64,000 nucleotides of DNA, taken from the NCBI GenBank assembly GCA_963775295.1, contig CAVZIK010000006.1:1240001-1304000 (forward strand). The letters are read 5' to 3'. The notes under the pieces were generated by a model that made no database searches, was not told the DNA's origin, and saw only the letters and a list, made by a program, of their open reading frames with translations. Both the position numbers and the translations under genes were made by a program. The stretch comes from JAMDEO01 sp963775295. Its GTDB lineage: Bacteria > Actinomycetota > Thermoleophilia > RBG-16-64-13. Shown here piece after piece: positions 32,918 to 41,354 of this stretch; position 1 is the stretch's first letter; every line of letters starts with the position of its first letter.

Positions 32918-35641
32918 TTACCTGGCTACCTCCACATCGGAAGGGGATCTAACGCGTTTGACGCCTTTGGGAATACGATGTTCGCCCCCAGGCTCGCGAA
33001 CGGCGTCTGAGGAATTTACTATCGAACACGCCCGTTTCGCGACGGTTCGGCAGAACGCATCGACCACCGTTGGATCAAACTGGGCCCCGGCGTTTTGGCG
33101 CAACTCGCGAAGCACGATCTCGTTGGGAGCACCTAGCCGGTAAGATCGGTCTGAGGCCATGGCCTCCACAGCGTCCGCGACGCTGAGAATACGGGCTTCC
33201 AGAGGAATGGCGGCGCCTTTCAGCCCGCTTGGATAGCCGCCCCCGTCGTAGCGCTCATGGTGGTGGCGGATGATGGGGAGGATGCCCTGGAGGAACCTCG
33301 AGTCGACGAAGATACGGGCGCCCGTCCCCGGGTGTGCTTTGACTGTATCGAACTCGACCTCGGTAAGAGGGCCGTTCTTGGCCAATATCGCATCGGGCAA
33401 GGCGAGCTTCCCGATATCGTGCAGCAGCGCGGCCCTTCTCAGAAGCTCCTGTTGTGCGGCCGTGAGGCCCAATTCCCTCCCGATGGCACCGGCGTATCGG
33501 GCTACGTACCGAGAGTGTCCCAGCGCGTGGGGATCCCGAAGGTCAAGCGTGCCAGAAAGGAGCAGGAGCAGCTCATCGTTGAGAGCGGACACGTCTTCGG
33601 TCCGTTCCTTGAGTTCAGAGTTCGCAGTCCGAAGCCGGCTCACTAGCGCCGCCGTGTGTTTGATGTACTGCTTCTGGCCGAAGCGAAGCAGGAGCAGCGG
33701 AACGATCAGGCCCGCGACTCCCACCACGCCGGCGTAGACAAAGCCCAGCACCAGGCCGCAGGCCAGAGCACCCAGGCCGAAATAGTATGGCGCGAGCCAA
33801 CTGAAGTGTTGCACCCAGGTCTTCTTGAAGCCCTCCCTGGAGTCGAGGTGTGAAGCGGCGGCAACAAGGCCCGTCGTTACCGCATAGACAAGAAGAGTGG
33901 CCATGACAGATACGCCGAGAACCAGCCACGGAGCCTCTCTGGCCGGTTCATGGCCGACCAACCGAATGATCCACACGCAACCAAGCCCGGCCAAGACTTG
34001 GGTGCCACCATTGAAGACCAGGCGACTGAAAGAACAGTGATGTCTCATCATTGCCGCTATCGCTATCAGCCCGCCGATGACCAGCGCGGCAATGGGGCCG
34101 AACAGGATTGCCCCGGCAGTCAAGGCAGCCGCCGACGTCGAGATCGTGGTATCCCGCACGTATATCTCGATGGCGAGGGCCTCGGTCATCAGCGCGATCA
34201 GAGCCAAGACAGCGAGGCCTACGAAGTCAACCGAGATCTTGGCGTCCACCACCAAGGTAGCGGCCAGGGCTCCGGCGCTCACCAGCCCAACGACCGTTAT
34301 TAGCAACCTTTGAGGCCAAAGCGCTGAAAGACGTGGACGAGTTTGCTGGGTAGAGGTCGCCTTCCGGGGCAAAGTGCTTGGCAGGAAGACAGGTTCTTTG
34401 ACGACTCCCGGACGAGCCACGGGTTTCCACTCGACCTCGTCACCGTGATCCTCATCGGGATCCAGCGTGACTGCGTGTACGCAGTTGCGTCCGTCGAACT
34501 TGGCCTTGTAGACGGCCAGATCGGCTCGATGGACGATGTCTTCCGGAGAATCCGCAGCGCTTTCTCGCTGCGCGAGGCCGAAACTCATCGTCGTTCTTAT
34601 TGGTTCGGCGCTCGTAATCACCTCGATGTCTGCTTCCGCTATCGCTTGTCGCAGGGCCTCAATACGTGGCAGGGCTTGTTCCGCGGAGGTCTCGGGCAAG
34701 AGGATGGTGAATTCTTCGCCGCCAAAACGAGCGACAATATCGTAGTCCCTAACGGAATCCTTGAGGATTTGCGCGACTCTGATCAATACTTGATCCCCGG
34801 CGAGGTGGCCATAGACGTTGTTGACGTTCCGCAAAAGGTCCAGGTCGCCCATTACCACGGTGAGAGGCCGATTGAAGCGGTTGGCACGCATCAATTCCGT
34901 CTCCAATAGTTCCTGGAAGTGTCGCGCATTGAAGACGCCGGTCTTCGGGTCGGAGATTGCCTGACGCTCCAATTCGGGCATCTTCAGTGTCATCGAGATC
35001 ACGTAGACGGGAATTAGGGTCACCAGGCATACGTAAGGGTCGACGAACCAGATGACCGCCGCCGCCGTTCCTGCCGCCGCCAATGCGGCGTCGATTGAGA
35101 GCGTGAGCCCGCTGAAAATACCGGATTCGGTCAGACGTTCCCCGCTCGCAAATCCTACCGCGAACCCTACCAGGAGGTGGTTCAAGCCAACAAAGATGAG
35201 CACTGCTCCGAGCACTCCGACGGCCCCGAGGGGCCCGGACGGCCGTCCGTCTACCGAAGTCAAGTGGTACACGGCACCGGCGGCGGTTAAGGCGACGGCC
35301 AACGAGCAAATGTTAAAGGCCTGTATGAACCACGGCGGCTTGTGCCATGCCCAGTCGAGCAGACAGGCCACGGCGGACGTTATGATGGCGGCCTGCGGAC
35401 CCTGGATGACGAGGACGAATCCGTAGATCAGCAGTGCCAGGTCGTAGCTTGATTTTGGCGTGGAACCCTGCACGCTTTTGAAGTGAGCCAGCGCAGCAAG
35501 TACGGTCGCGATCCCCAGAAACAGAACGCTTTTCGAGCCGATTATGGCTCCGATGTTAAGGCCCTGCCAGGTAATAACGGCCAGCCCGCCGATAATCACG
35601 GCAAGAATATAGATCTTCGCTCTCGACCTCAGATGCTTCAC
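32918..35641 (-). CDS. Membrane GGDEF and HD-GYP c-di-GMP enzyme
   Basis: 907 residues in four blocks. They are a membrane sensor (1-215), a GGDEF cyclase domain (about 225-380, active site FGGEEF), a second membrane sensor (about 430-680), and an HD-GYP phosphodiesterase (about 690-870; HDIGKLALPD, HPGTGARIF, HHHERYDGGGYPSGL). Both catalytic sites look intact, so one protein carries synthesis and HD-GYP-type degradation separated by a second membrane domain. The GTG start has GGAG 9 bases upstream. It follows the VLWRS-repeat gene by 57 bases, downstream of a c-di-GMP-I riboswitch. Confidence 0.9.
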   Translation of the reverse strand: MKHLRSRAKIYILAVIIGGLAVITWQGLNIGAIIGSKSVLFLGIATVLAALAHFKSVQGSTPKSSYDLALLIYGFVLVIQGPQAAIITSAVACLLDWAWHKPPWFIQAFNICSLAVALTAAGAVYHLTSVDGRPSGPLGAVGVLGAVLIFVGLNHLLVGFAVGFASGERLTESGIFSGLTLSIDAALAAAGTAAAVIWFVDPYVCLVTLIPVYVISMTLKMPELERQAISDPKTGVFNARHFQELLETELMRANRFNRPLTVVMGDLDLLRNVNNVYGHLAGDQVLIRVAQILKDSVRDYDIVARFGGEEFTILLPETSAEQALPRIEALRQAIAEADIEVITSAEPIRTTMSFGLAQRESAADSPEDIVHRADLAVYKAKFDGRNCVHAVTLDPDEDHGDEVEWKPVARPGVVKEPVFLPSTLPRKATSTQQTRPRLSALWPQRLLITVVGLVSAGALAATLVVDAKISVDFVGLAVLALIALMTEALAIEIYVRDTTISTSAAALTAGAILFGPIAALVIGGLIAIAAMMRHHCSFSRLVFNGGTQVLAGLGCVWIIRLVGHEPAREAPWLVLGVSVMATLLVYAVTTGLVAAASHLDSREGFKKTWVQHFSWLAPYYFGLGALACGLVLGFVYAGVVGVAGLIVPLLLLRFGQKQYIKHTAALVSRLRTANSELKERTEDVSALNDELLLLLSGTLDLRDPHALGHSRYVARYAGAIGRELGLTAAQQELLRRAALLHDIGKLALPDAILAKNGPLTEVEFDTVKAHPGTGARIFVDSRFLQGILPIIRHHHERYDGGGYPSGLKGAAIPLEARILSVADAVEAMASDRSYRLGAPNEIVLRELRQNAGAQFDPTVVDAFCRTVAKRACSIVNSSDAVREPGGEHRIPKGVKRVRSPSDVEVAR

Positions 35642-35698
35642 GTATGCGTACTCCGGCAGCCCTGCAGATTTAGATTCTTCCAGTCGAATTTCTCTAAC

Positions 35699-35941
35699 CT
35701 ATGCCGAACAACTGGACCGCCACAGAACCGCGACGTCTCCCAGTGAGGGTGCGACGATGTTGGAGCGCCACAGAACGGCTACGTCTGCCGTCGGCGCGCA
35801 GACTGCATCGGACTGCCATAGAACCCCGACTTCCCCCTGCGAATTGAAGCCGCTTAGCCCGCCGCTGAAGCTGACGGCCGCGACCATGATGATGATCGCC
35901 AGCATGAGAATCACAGCGACTCGTCTTGCGTCCTTTCTCAT
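35699..35941 (-). CDS. Small exported protein with three 16-residue VLWRS repeats
   Basis: 80 residues. A basic start and one hydrophobic segment (VAVILMLAIIIMVAAVSF, residues 8-25) act as signal or anchor. Three units then begin at residues 37, 53 and 69: EVGVLWQS, DVAVLWRS and DVAVLWRS, an exact 16-residue spacing. Two Cys occur in the repeat region. AAGGAAG is correctly spaced for ATG 35941, not for the ATG at 35971. No known family. Its place under the riboswitch and before the GGDEF/HD-GYP gene suggests that it is an extracytoplasmic partner of that sensor. Confidence 0.7.
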   Translation of the reverse strand: MRKDARRVAVILMLAIIIMVAAVSFSGGLSGFNSQGEVGVLWQSDAVCAPTADVAVLWRSNIVAPSLGDVAVLWRSSCSA

Positions 35942-35981
35942 TTCCGTAAACTTCCTTTCCGGTGTTGTCATTTCGAGCTGG

Positions 35982-36206
35982 CTAGCTCCAGCAAACGAAA
36001 TAGGTCATTGCGTCGTCAGTCCCGCCACCGCTGGGAGCGCCTAGCCGGACAAGCTGGGAATTGAGGGCGGTTGGAGGGGTCTCGCCGGCTCTCCACCCTG
36101 GAATCGGAACAACAGCTGGAACCACAACGGCAAAAGCCACGGGTTGCGAAAGCAACATGCCGTGGCTCCAGTCATCTTCCATCGATCTATTCAATTGATC
36201 AACCAC
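35982..36206 (-). CDS. Small protein directly downstream of the riboswitch
   Basis: Up to 74 residues, ending TYFVCWS. It has a short hydrophobic stretch (PVAFAVVVPAVVPI) and a Gly/Ser-rich part. An AGGAAGGAG motif touches the GTG at 36206, so the true start may be TTG 36194 or ATG 36182. The family was not recognised. It is listed because it is the first frame after the c-di-GMP-I aptamer and lies tightly against the next gene. Confidence 0.45.
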   Translation of the reverse strand: MVDQLNRSMEDDWSHGMLLSQPVAFAVVVPAVVPIPGWRAGETPPTALNSQLVRLGAPSGGGTDDAMTYFVCWS

Positions 36207-36562
36207 TCCTTCCTGAAACCGCGCCGAGATCCTGGGACGCCGGCACGCGGTCGAAAAAGTGCCTTCGGTAGCTCGGCCGTCTTAGCGCGCACGCTTTAGA
36301 TCCGGAGCTTTGCGTCCCTCGGTTTCCCGGGGTTTGCCGTTTCGGAGCAGTTGCTTGGAATCTCACCTCGTATGTTTAGTCCATCAACCCCCGTGGTTGT
36401 CTTGACTCTTAGTGCAATAGATTATCGGCAGAGTAAAACCAGACCTTTAGGGAAAAAATTGACTGTTTGCGTCGACGGTGGTGTCTGGGTCTCACCGCGG
36501 GAAGGCCGCCAACGTCGGGGGAATAGGAGCTATAGTTCCTGCAGAAACGCTAAGGGGGTGGA
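36207..36562. other. Intergenic region between rsgA and the riboswitch operon
   Basis: About 355 bases. The left half (36261-36345) is the c-di-GMP-I aptamer on the minus strand, with a run of five T on that strand just after it (36254-36258). The right half is AT-richer and carries the rightward start of rsgA, with AAGGGGGTGG before the TTG. Several TTGACT motifs occur (36402, near 36460) without a good -10 partner. No gene is seen. Confidence 0.5.
36261..36345 (-). promoter_or_regulatory. c-di-GMP-I (GEMM) riboswitch aptamer
   Basis: Read on the minus strand, the element contains, in order, ACGGCAAACC, a short hairpin with a GAAA tetraloop, GGGACGCAAAGC, TCCGGATCTAAAG, a second stem and GAGCTACCGA. 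These match the invariant blocks of the GEMM-I class (GGCAAACC, GAAA tetraloop, GACGCAAAGC, CUAA, UACCGA). The aptamer sits upstream of 36206 and of the GGDEF/HD-GYP operon. A U5 run and a GC-rich hairpin near the ribosome binding site follow, so transcriptional or translational control are both possible. Confidence 0.85.
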
Positions 36563-37612
36563 TTGCCCGATACTTCTGCACTGCGAGCGCTCGGCTATTT
36601 GCCCCACTGGCAAGAACTCTTTGAGCCCTTTGCCACCCGAGGGCTAATGCCCGGTCGGGTCATACGAGCTGATCGGGGCAGTCTTCTGGTTGCGACATCG
36701 GGCGGGGTCGTGCGCGCGAAGCCCTCACCCCGGCTCCTAAAATCGGCTGACGGCGCTTGGGATCTGCCCACGGTTGGCGACTGGGTAGCTCTCGCCACAT
36801 CTGACGAACTCGAGGTTCTGCCCATCGAAGTTGTTCTCGAACGCGCCAGCGCCATCACGCGCCGCGACCCCGGGGGATCCTCCGATGTTCAGGTGTTGGC
36901 CGCGAATATCGACACAGTACTTGTGGTGCATCCCATCATGGAGCCGCCCAACCTGCGACGTATCGAGCGCGAACTTTCGGCGGCGTGGGATTCCGGAGCA
37001 GTGCCCGTCGTAGTGCTCACCAAGGCGGACCTCTCCGTCGACTCGGCTGCGGCTCGCGTGGCCGTAGAGTCTGTCGCTCTGGGCGCTGGAGTCCTCGTCA
37101 CCAGCGCGGTTTCAGGCGACGGCATCCGGCAGATATTGGAATATATTTCGGACCATCGGACGGCGGTCCTGGTAGGTCCCTCGGGTGCGGGTAAATCCAC
37201 ACTGGTGAACTCGCTCTTGGGTGAGCAACGGCAGGCAACGCGAGAAGTCCGTGTGAGCGACGGACGGGGCATGCACACGACCGTAACGCGCGAGTTGATC
37301 CAGATGCCCGGGGGAGGCGTGCTCATCGACACCCCGGGACTCAGGGCGTTCGGACTGACCGGATCAGAGGAGGGCATCGCTTCTGTCTTCGCCGAGATAG
37401 AACGATCTGCTCAGGCCTGTCGGTTTCGCGATTGTACTCACAGAGGCGAACCGGGATGTGCGGTGCGTGCCGATCTTGAGTCTGGAGCGCTGTCCCCCGA
37501 GCGCTTGGCCAGCTATCACAAACTCATTGGTGAAGCGCAAGCCGAGGCGGCGAACAAGGATGCGCACCTTCGTACGGACAAAGACCGGAAGCGGAAGCGT
37601 CCGCCTTCCTAG
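36563..37612 (+). CDS. rsgA: RsgA, ribosome small-subunit-dependent GTPase A
   Basis: 349 residues. An N-terminal OB-fold is followed by a circularly permuted GTPase: the G4 motif TKAD precedes the P-loop GPSGAGKST and G3 DTPG. The C-terminal zinc site CRFRDCTHRGEPGC is complete. RsgA checks late 30S subunit maturation and releases on GTP hydrolysis. The start is TTG at 36563 with AAGGGGGTGG upstream. Basic tail. It converges with a small leftward gene, overlapping it by 4 bases. Confidence 0.93.
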   Translation: MPDTSALRALGYLPHWQELFEPFATRGLMPGRVIRADRGSLLVATSGGVVRAKPSPRLLKSADGAWDLPTVGDWVALATSDELEVLPIEVVLERASAITRRDPGGSSDVQVLAANIDTVLVVHPIMEPPNLRRIERELSAAWDSGAVPVVVLTKADLSVDSAAARVAVESVALGAGVLVTSAVSGDGIRQILEYISDHRTAVLVGPSGAGKSTLVNSLLGEQRQATREVRVSDGRGMHTTVTRELIQMPGGGVLIDTPGLRAFGLTGSEEGIASVFAEIERSAQACRFRDCTHRGEPGCAVRADLESGALSPERLASYHKLIGEAQAEAANKDAHLRTDKDRKRKRPPS

Positions 37613-37842
37613 AACGCGTGGAGGGGATGGCCCTGCAGGATCTCTTCCACCTCTTCGTAGCCCGTGGGAAACGCATAGTTGTATCGGGCCGGCTGCGCGA
37701 ACAGGTAGGTGGAGTTGCGACCGAGTTCGCTCGGGGGAATTGGTGCAGGTCCAACGGTGAGCGCCTCCCGCTGAACCCGGTCCCACTCTGTCAGAGTGCA
37801 CAAGATAATCGCTGTCACCAGGGCGATTCCGCGTCTCGACAT
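37609..37842 (-). CDS. Small protein downstream of the CocE-like hydrolase
   Basis: 77 residues: a hydrophobic N-terminus (GIALVTAIILCTL), then a polar part with SELGRNSTYLFAQPARYNYA and EEVEEILQGHPLH. Codon choice is that of the neighbours. It begins 3 bases after the stop of the hydrolase gene, so it is translationally coupled. Family not recognised; it may be a membrane-tethered accessory. Confidence 0.55.
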   Translation of the reverse strand: MSRRGIALVTAIILCTLTEWDRVQREALTVGPAPIPPSELGRNSTYLFAQPARYNYAFPTGYEEVEEILQGHPLHAF

Positions 37843-37845
37843 TCG

Positions 37846-39603
37846 TTAGCGAGCCGGGATCACGGGTGCAAGGAGATGGGAATCGTAGTCTCCACCGGTG
37901 TAAATCACGTGCCACCCTCTGTTTACGGTTTCAAGGTGCCCGTTCGTATGTCCCTCGGTGGGGTAAGAGTAGATATCGCTTCCCTGCACCACCACGCGCA
38001 GCTTCTCCCCCTTTTCGAACAGAACACTTGTGGGCAGGATCTCGATGTCCACGGGGACTATGTCTCCTGAGCGGAGTTTCAGTTCCCTCGTGTGTATGTG
38101 CACGGGCTGGTAAGGGGTCGATCTTTCGTCGTCCAGTTCTCGATGCGAGGCGCGTAGCCAGCCCAGCGCGACGGGCCCGTCATCGTGGTTCCCAAAGAAG
38201 GCGAAGGGAACCAGGCAGCCCGTCGCGTCGATCTTCTCGAGGGCTACGAATAGGTCGAGATCGTCGCTGCCGTCGGCCTGCACCCAGAGCCTCAGACTCG
38301 CGTGGCCGGTGAGTTCCGTCCGTTCGGAGAACTCCATCTCGAAGTTGGCGTTCAGAGGACCTTCGCTGATCCCGGGATTCGGTTTCGCGGTCTGCTCAGA
38401 GATCGCTTCGACGGCGTCGCGAAAGTAGTGTGAGTATTGGCCCCCGTTCTGCGTCATGTCGTAGACGCGGTCGACGTTGTACCGGGCCGTAGACTGCTTC
38501 GCGGGGGGAGCAGTGGCAAGGCTGCCCCTGCCCGCATCGAGGAAGTACTTTGTGTACTTGGTCCGAGCGATGGGCCACTCCTTTTCGGTGCGAAGATCGC
38601 CGACGCAGTATCTCTCTCTGATCTCGATGGTGACCTTGGGCCAGTCCTTCACGTGATTATCGATTCCCTTGAGGAATCTGTTGAAGAACTGCCTTTGCTT
38701 CTCGACGCTTTCCATCTGATAGAAATGCCACCACTTCTTGCGGCCGTGGACGAGCAGCCATTTGTGCTCGGACGATATCTGTTTGAACCCCTCAATCGTG
38801 CCGCGCGTGTGGTTGCCGTGGTCCGTCCAGGATGCAACGACGAACGCGGGCACGGTTATCTTGGAGAGATCGGCGTTCTTGCCGGCCCAGTAGTCGTCGT
38901 ACAGCGGGTGCAGTTTCTTCATGGCCAGGAAGTCTTCCACGCGGGTGGTCGAAAACTTCACGCCGTCTTGCCACATGGGGCAGAAGAGCGACTCGGGGAT
39001 ACCTTCGTGGGTGGCCATCTCGCGGTAGAAATCGCTCACGCCCTCCCAAGGGTTGATCGCGGCCAGATGGGGTGGGTTGGCGGCCGCGACCTTCCACTGG
39101 CTCCAGGCGAGGTAGGAGACCCCGTGCATGCCGACCTTGCCGTTGCTCCAGTCTTGGGTGCCGGCCCACTCGATGAGGTCATACATATCCTTGACTTCTT
39201 GCTCGCTCATCCACGTCAAGTCGCCCTCCGAGCCCCAGCTGCCCCGCATGTCTGCGTTGATGATCACGTAACCGTTCCGAGTCCAATAGACCGGATCGGC
39301 CGCCTCAAACCTTGTGAACTCGTTGAAATCGTCGTCGTTCAATCCCGTGTTACCGATGTGCCAGTACTTGATGCGACCGTGCTTGCCGTAGGGTCCCCAG
39401 GCGATGAGCGGGGGGTAATGGCCGGCAATCTCGGGGCGGAACACGTCGATGTAGATCTTTGCCCCATCCCGCATGGGCACCGCGAGATCGTAGTCCACGA
39501 TCATGCCCTCCACCCGCTCTGTTCGGGGATTCAGCCCGGGGTAGCCCCCTTCAGCCGGCGGTACGGCTTTCTTGAAGATCACCTCACAGGGTTTAATGGC
39601 CAC
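37846..39603 (-). CDS. CocE/NonD (S15) family hydrolase
   Basis: 585 residues. The alpha/beta hydrolase core has DYDLAVPMRDGAKIYIDVFRP near residue 37, INADMRGSWGSEG, and the nucleophile Ser in MHGVSYLAWSQW, replacing the usual GxSYxG. An Asp in WTDHGNH, a later His, and a C-terminal jelly-roll of the X-Pro peptidase type follow. The family includes cocaine esterase, X-Pro dipeptidyl-peptidases and glutaryl acylases, so the substrate is open. There is no signal peptide. GTG start with AAGGGG upstream. Confidence 0.85.
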   Translation of the reverse strand: MAIKPCEVIFKKAVPPAEGGYPGLNPRTERVEGMIVDYDLAVPMRDGAKIYIDVFRPEIAGHYPPLIAWGPYGKHGRIKYWHIGNTGLNDDDFNEFTRFEAADPVYWTRNGYVIINADMRGSWGSEGDLTWMSEQEVKDMYDLIEWAGTQDWSNGKVGMHGVSYLAWSQWKVAAANPPHLAAINPWEGVSDFYREMATHEGIPESLFCPMWQDGVKFSTTRVEDFLAMKKLHPLYDDYWAGKNADLSKITVPAFVVASWTDHGNHTRGTIEGFKQISSEHKWLLVHGRKKWWHFYQMESVEKQRQFFNRFLKGIDNHVKDWPKVTIEIRERYCVGDLRTEKEWPIARTKYTKYFLDAGRGSLATAPPAKQSTARYNVDRVYDMTQNGGQYSHYFRDAVEAISEQTAKPNPGISEGPLNANFEMEFSERTELTGHASLRLWVQADGSDDLDLFVALEKIDATGCLVPFAFFGNHDDGPVALGWLRASHRELDDERSTPYQPVHIHTRELKLRSGDIVPVDIEILPTSVLFEKGEKLRVVVQGSDIYSYPTEGHTNGHLETVNRGWHVIYTGGDYDSHLLAPVIPAR

Positions 39604-39640
39604 CTGTCGCCCCTTTCTCTGTGGGGAGTCACGCCGAGCT

Positions 39641-40057
39641 TCAAATCGCCCTCATGCGGTTGCCCCTGGGATTGTGCTCTACCTCGGCCAGCCCCAACGC
39701 CTCGAGCACCGGCGGAACGTAGTTGGCGAAACGACCGCGAAGTCCCTTCTTGAGCCCATACCAGCCGCCGACCGGGTTTTGCGAAGATCTAGCCCAGGCC
39801 TCAACCGTTCCTTCCGCAGGCGTCTTCTGCTCATCGGTACTTCCCAGCGGCACCCAATCGCCGTGCTCCCTGAGCATGGCTCGAAGGTCGTCGATCGAGC
39901 GCAACAAGTAGCGGACCTCGGTCTTTGACGCGATGACCACCAACGCAGGCGGGTCGGCTCGCTCGTCTCTATAGGCCTCTATCTCAGATTGCCCGCTTGG
40001 GGTCTTGAGCTGCCACGGATCTTCCCGCGTGCCACTGCCCTTCATGTTCTCCATCAT
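39641..40057 (-). CDS. DUF6855-like protein
   Basis: 138 residues. KGSGTREDPWQLKTPSG at the start, GDWVPLGSTDEQK in the middle and NPVGGWYGLKKGLRGRFANY near the end recall a conserved protein of unknown function that I recognise as DUF6855-like; the name is from memory. Soluble. AAGGAG lies 7 bases before ATG-ATG. Its start overlaps the stop of the DUF763 gene by ATGA, so the two are made together. Confidence 0.75.
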   Translation of the reverse strand: MMENMKGSGTREDPWQLKTPSGQSEIEAYRDERADPPALVVIASKTEVRYLLRSIDDLRAMLREHGDWVPLGSTDEQKTPAEGTVEAWARSSQNPVGGWYGLKKGLRGRFANYVPPVLEALGLAEVEHNPRGNRMRAI

Positions 40058-41232
40058 TCGGGACTCCTTGGTGACGGCGCTCGCTCTATGGAAGCGCCTT
40101 CGGGTTCCACGTTACGTTCCCAGCCAGAGGACCAAGTAGGCCCGGAGGTCGCGGCGGTAGTCACGTTGGCGAGGCGGCGCAAGGCGTCCAGCCGCTCGCT
40201 GCGCCCGAGCTTCGCCTGAACGACCGCCCTCTGCAAAATCTTGACGTTACGATCGTACATCTCGCGATCCACCGGGTAGGGAAAGCCGTCCTTCCCCCCG
40301 TGGGCATAGCTGAACAAGGCCGGATCGTTTCGACTCGCTTTCGCGCCATACACGAGTTCAGCGATGAGCGTGAGGGCGCGTACGGTCTTTGGCCCCACGC
40401 CCGGTAGACCGAGCAGAACCTCGAAACTCTCGGCCTGTCGCTCGTACGTGGATAGGAAGATCTTTTTGAGGTTGTCGGGGTGGATATCTCGGAGTTCGAC
40501 GGCGTGGCGTGTCGGCATGGACAGTTCCTTCAGTCGACGCAACTGGCCTACTGTGCGGTCGGGCGGTTCGTGGGAAACCTGAGTCACCAGCTCCTGCGCC
40601 GGTACGCTCTCTCGTGCCACCATGTTCAGAACTGTCACACCCGGAGCCTCGGAGGCGATGGCTTCGTGAGGCTCCACCACGTAGTCAGTGACCGTATCGC
40701 TGAGCCAGTGGTACCGGCGAGCCTTGCGGTTGTGATCGTTCATGCCCTGCTGGACGACGGCCCACTTGCCCTGCCGAGTGCAAAAGAAGCTGTGATGATA
40801 GATCTGGTAGCCATCCTGGAGGCCCGAGCTATCCACCTTGGCCGCCATCTTACTCGCGTAGACGAGTGTCCGGGGCTCCACCGAGAGCGCTCCGGACTCC
40901 GCCGCGGCCTCGATCTCCACCGGGGTCTTTCTGGAAACCCCGCCCTTACCCCCGGCTACGATGAGGCCTGATTCGTGCTCAAGCCCACGGAGGCCGTCCT
41001 TGAGCGCCCCGCACACGGTGGTGGTGACGCCGGAACTGTGCCAGTCGAAGCCTAGAACCGCGCCGAATGCCTGAAACCACATCGGATCGGATAGCCGCCT
41101 CAGCATCTCCTCCGGCCCGTATTCGCCGGCAATGGCAAGCGTGATCTCGCGTGCGAGAAGCCGCATGCGCGAGAACAGCCAAGCTGGGGCCTTGCCGTCA
41201 TGGAGCGGTAGTGTGGCAGTGCCTGTCTTCAT
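40054..41232 (-). CDS. DUF763 protein with a helix-hairpin-helix motif
   Basis: 392 residues from ATG 41232. KTGTATLPLHDGKAPAWLFSRM and the DWHSSGVTTTVCGALKDGL region are typical of DUF763, a family of unknown function in archaea and bacteria. LLGLPGVGPKTVRALTLIAE is a helix-hairpin-helix of the kind that binds DNA without base choice, so a DNA-processing role is plausible. No ribosome binding site precedes the ATG. TATGCT lies about 8 bases upstream and could be the -10 of a leaderless transcript. It is followed by the DUF6855-like gene with ATGA overlap. Confidence 0.85.
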   Translation of the reverse strand: MKTGTATLPLHDGKAPAWLFSRMRLLAREITLAIAGEYGPEEMLRRLSDPMWFQAFGAVLGFDWHSSGVTTTVCGALKDGLRGLEHESGLIVAGGKGGVSRKTPVEIEAAAESGALSVEPRTLVYASKMAAKVDSSGLQDGYQIYHHSFFCTRQGKWAVVQQGMNDHNRKARRYHWLSDTVTDYVVEPHEAIASEAPGVTVLNMVARESVPAQELVTQVSHEPPDRTVGQLRRLKELSMPTRHAVELRDIHPDNLKKIFLSTYERQAESFEVLLGLPGVGPKTVRALTLIAELVYGAKASRNDPALFSYAHGGKDGFPYPVDREMYDRNVKILQRAVVQAKLGRSERLDALRRLANVTTAATSGPTWSSGWERNVEPEGASIERAPSPRSPE

Positions 41233-41354
41233 ATGGAGACAGCATACGCTCCGCGCCGGACGGGAGAGATCAGTCTCCGCGGCATGCACTCGCCCATGTC
41301 GGGGAACAAGACTGCTGGAAACGTGATTGTATCGGCGCCAGATGGAGGATGTCC

